Of a stretch of DNA of 64,000 nt, positions 63,801 through 64,000 are shown piece after piece. The DNA lies in assembly GCF_947623445.1 (NCBI RefSeq), contig NC_135245.1:18421501-18485500 (forward strand), in the 5' to 3' direction. Below the pieces are notes generated by a model. The model worked only from the letters and a program-made list of their open reading frames with translations, did no database searches and was not told the DNA's origin. This DNA comes from Clavelina lepadiformis. Lineage: Eukaryota; Chordata; Ascidiacea; Aplousobranchia; Clavelinidae. How positions within the stretch are numbered: the first letter of the stretch is position 1; every line of letters begins with the position of its first letter. Made by a program: the position numbers and the translations under genes.

Positions 63801-64000
63801 ATCTTAAAAATGATTTATATTTGATGAGGAATTTCAAATGGAAGATTTTGTAAATTGTCCGACACTTTGTGTAAAACTGTTTTCTAAACTCAACTGAAAG
63901 ACCCACTGTTATAAGGGGAGCAGTTTCTGACACATTCCTTGCAAGTTCTCATTCGATTTTGTTCCTCATCGGACAAAGTTGGACATTCATCGCAATTACT
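60854..64000 (-). CDS. Repetitive cysteine-rich protein of unknown family, 3' part (5' end outside window)
   Basis: Eleven exons are visible in transcription order: 64000-63907 (cut by the window), 63802-63641, 63523-63227, 63118-62969, 62887-62675, 62601-62452, 62347-62186, 62065-61769, 61661-61512, 61431-61132, 61014-60854; about 711 codons to TGA at 60854. All internal introns are phase 1, so exons are interchangeable. Two modules alternate strictly. B is C-x7-C-x2-C-x13-C-x2-C-x3-C (for example ARAECSSCP in exon 61661-61512); seven copies, the first partial. A is C-x3-C-x5-C-x15/16-C-x2-C-x4-C (for example CMKSCEQSDVCPSR); six copies. Linkers are short, some rich in Gly, Pro and Asn. The even cysteine number and exon design suggest an extracellular, disulphide-bonded protein; a signal peptide would lie beyond 64000. 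I do not recognise the family and assign no function. Confidence 0.85.
61511..64000 (-). repeat. Recent tandem duplication inside the cysteine-rich gene (period about 1,455-1,458 bp)
   Basis: 61511-62545 and 62968-64000 agree almost base for base across exons and introns; the second copy runs out of the window. The neighbouring linker exons (61431-61132 and 62887-62675) are homologous but much more diverged, so the unit was probably five exons long with uneven conservation. Confidence 0.93.

Overview
The window is animal nuclear DNA, most likely from an invertebrate deuterostome and probably an ascidian (tunicate). It is AT-rich, its genes have many short exons with GT/AG introns, and it is littered with short terminal-inverted-repeat transposons. 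The species call is an inference from gene content (Pax1/9 next to slc25A21), compact genes and repeat style; no species-specific marker was identified. Exon borders were placed by hand from splice signals, reading frame and recalled family sequences. In four genes every junction keeps frame; in the fifth the 5' end lies outside the window.

Layout. 0-10 kb is accessory sequence. It holds degenerate tRNA-His and tRNA-iMet genes inside a small duplication, a 540-bp TIR element, a 1.1-kb satellite of the 8-mer CTAACTAG, and a tandem array carrying tRNA-Leu(CAA, with intron) and tRNA-Arg(TCT). A LINE fragment with an 8-bp target duplication interrupts that array. 10.5-17.1 kb, minus strand: a WDR20/DMWD-type WD40 gene of eight coding exons, all joined in phase 0. 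24.2-31.6 kb, plus strand: ACTR2 (actin-related protein 2), 394 codons in eleven exons plus a candidate 6-nt microexon, with pogo-like and hAT-like elements in and around its introns. 31.6-39.8 kb holds no recognised gene; it contains a pogo-like element and a 1.9-kb structure with long inverted repeats. 39.8-46.2 kb, plus strand: Pax1/9, including a 35-codon first exon. 49.1-56.9 kb, minus strand: slc25A21, the mitochondrial 2-oxodicarboxylate carrier, ten exons. 60.9-64.0 kb, minus strand: the 3' part of a tandemly repeated cysteine-rich gene of a family I do not recognise.

Two points stand out. Pax1/9 and slc25A21 lie tail to tail, the core pair of the deuterostome pharyngeal gene cluster. 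The cysteine-rich gene strictly alternates two six-cysteine modules with nearly fixed spacing, carried on phase-1 exons, and has been amplified recently as a unit of about 1.46 kb. It is the best candidate here for something undescribed.
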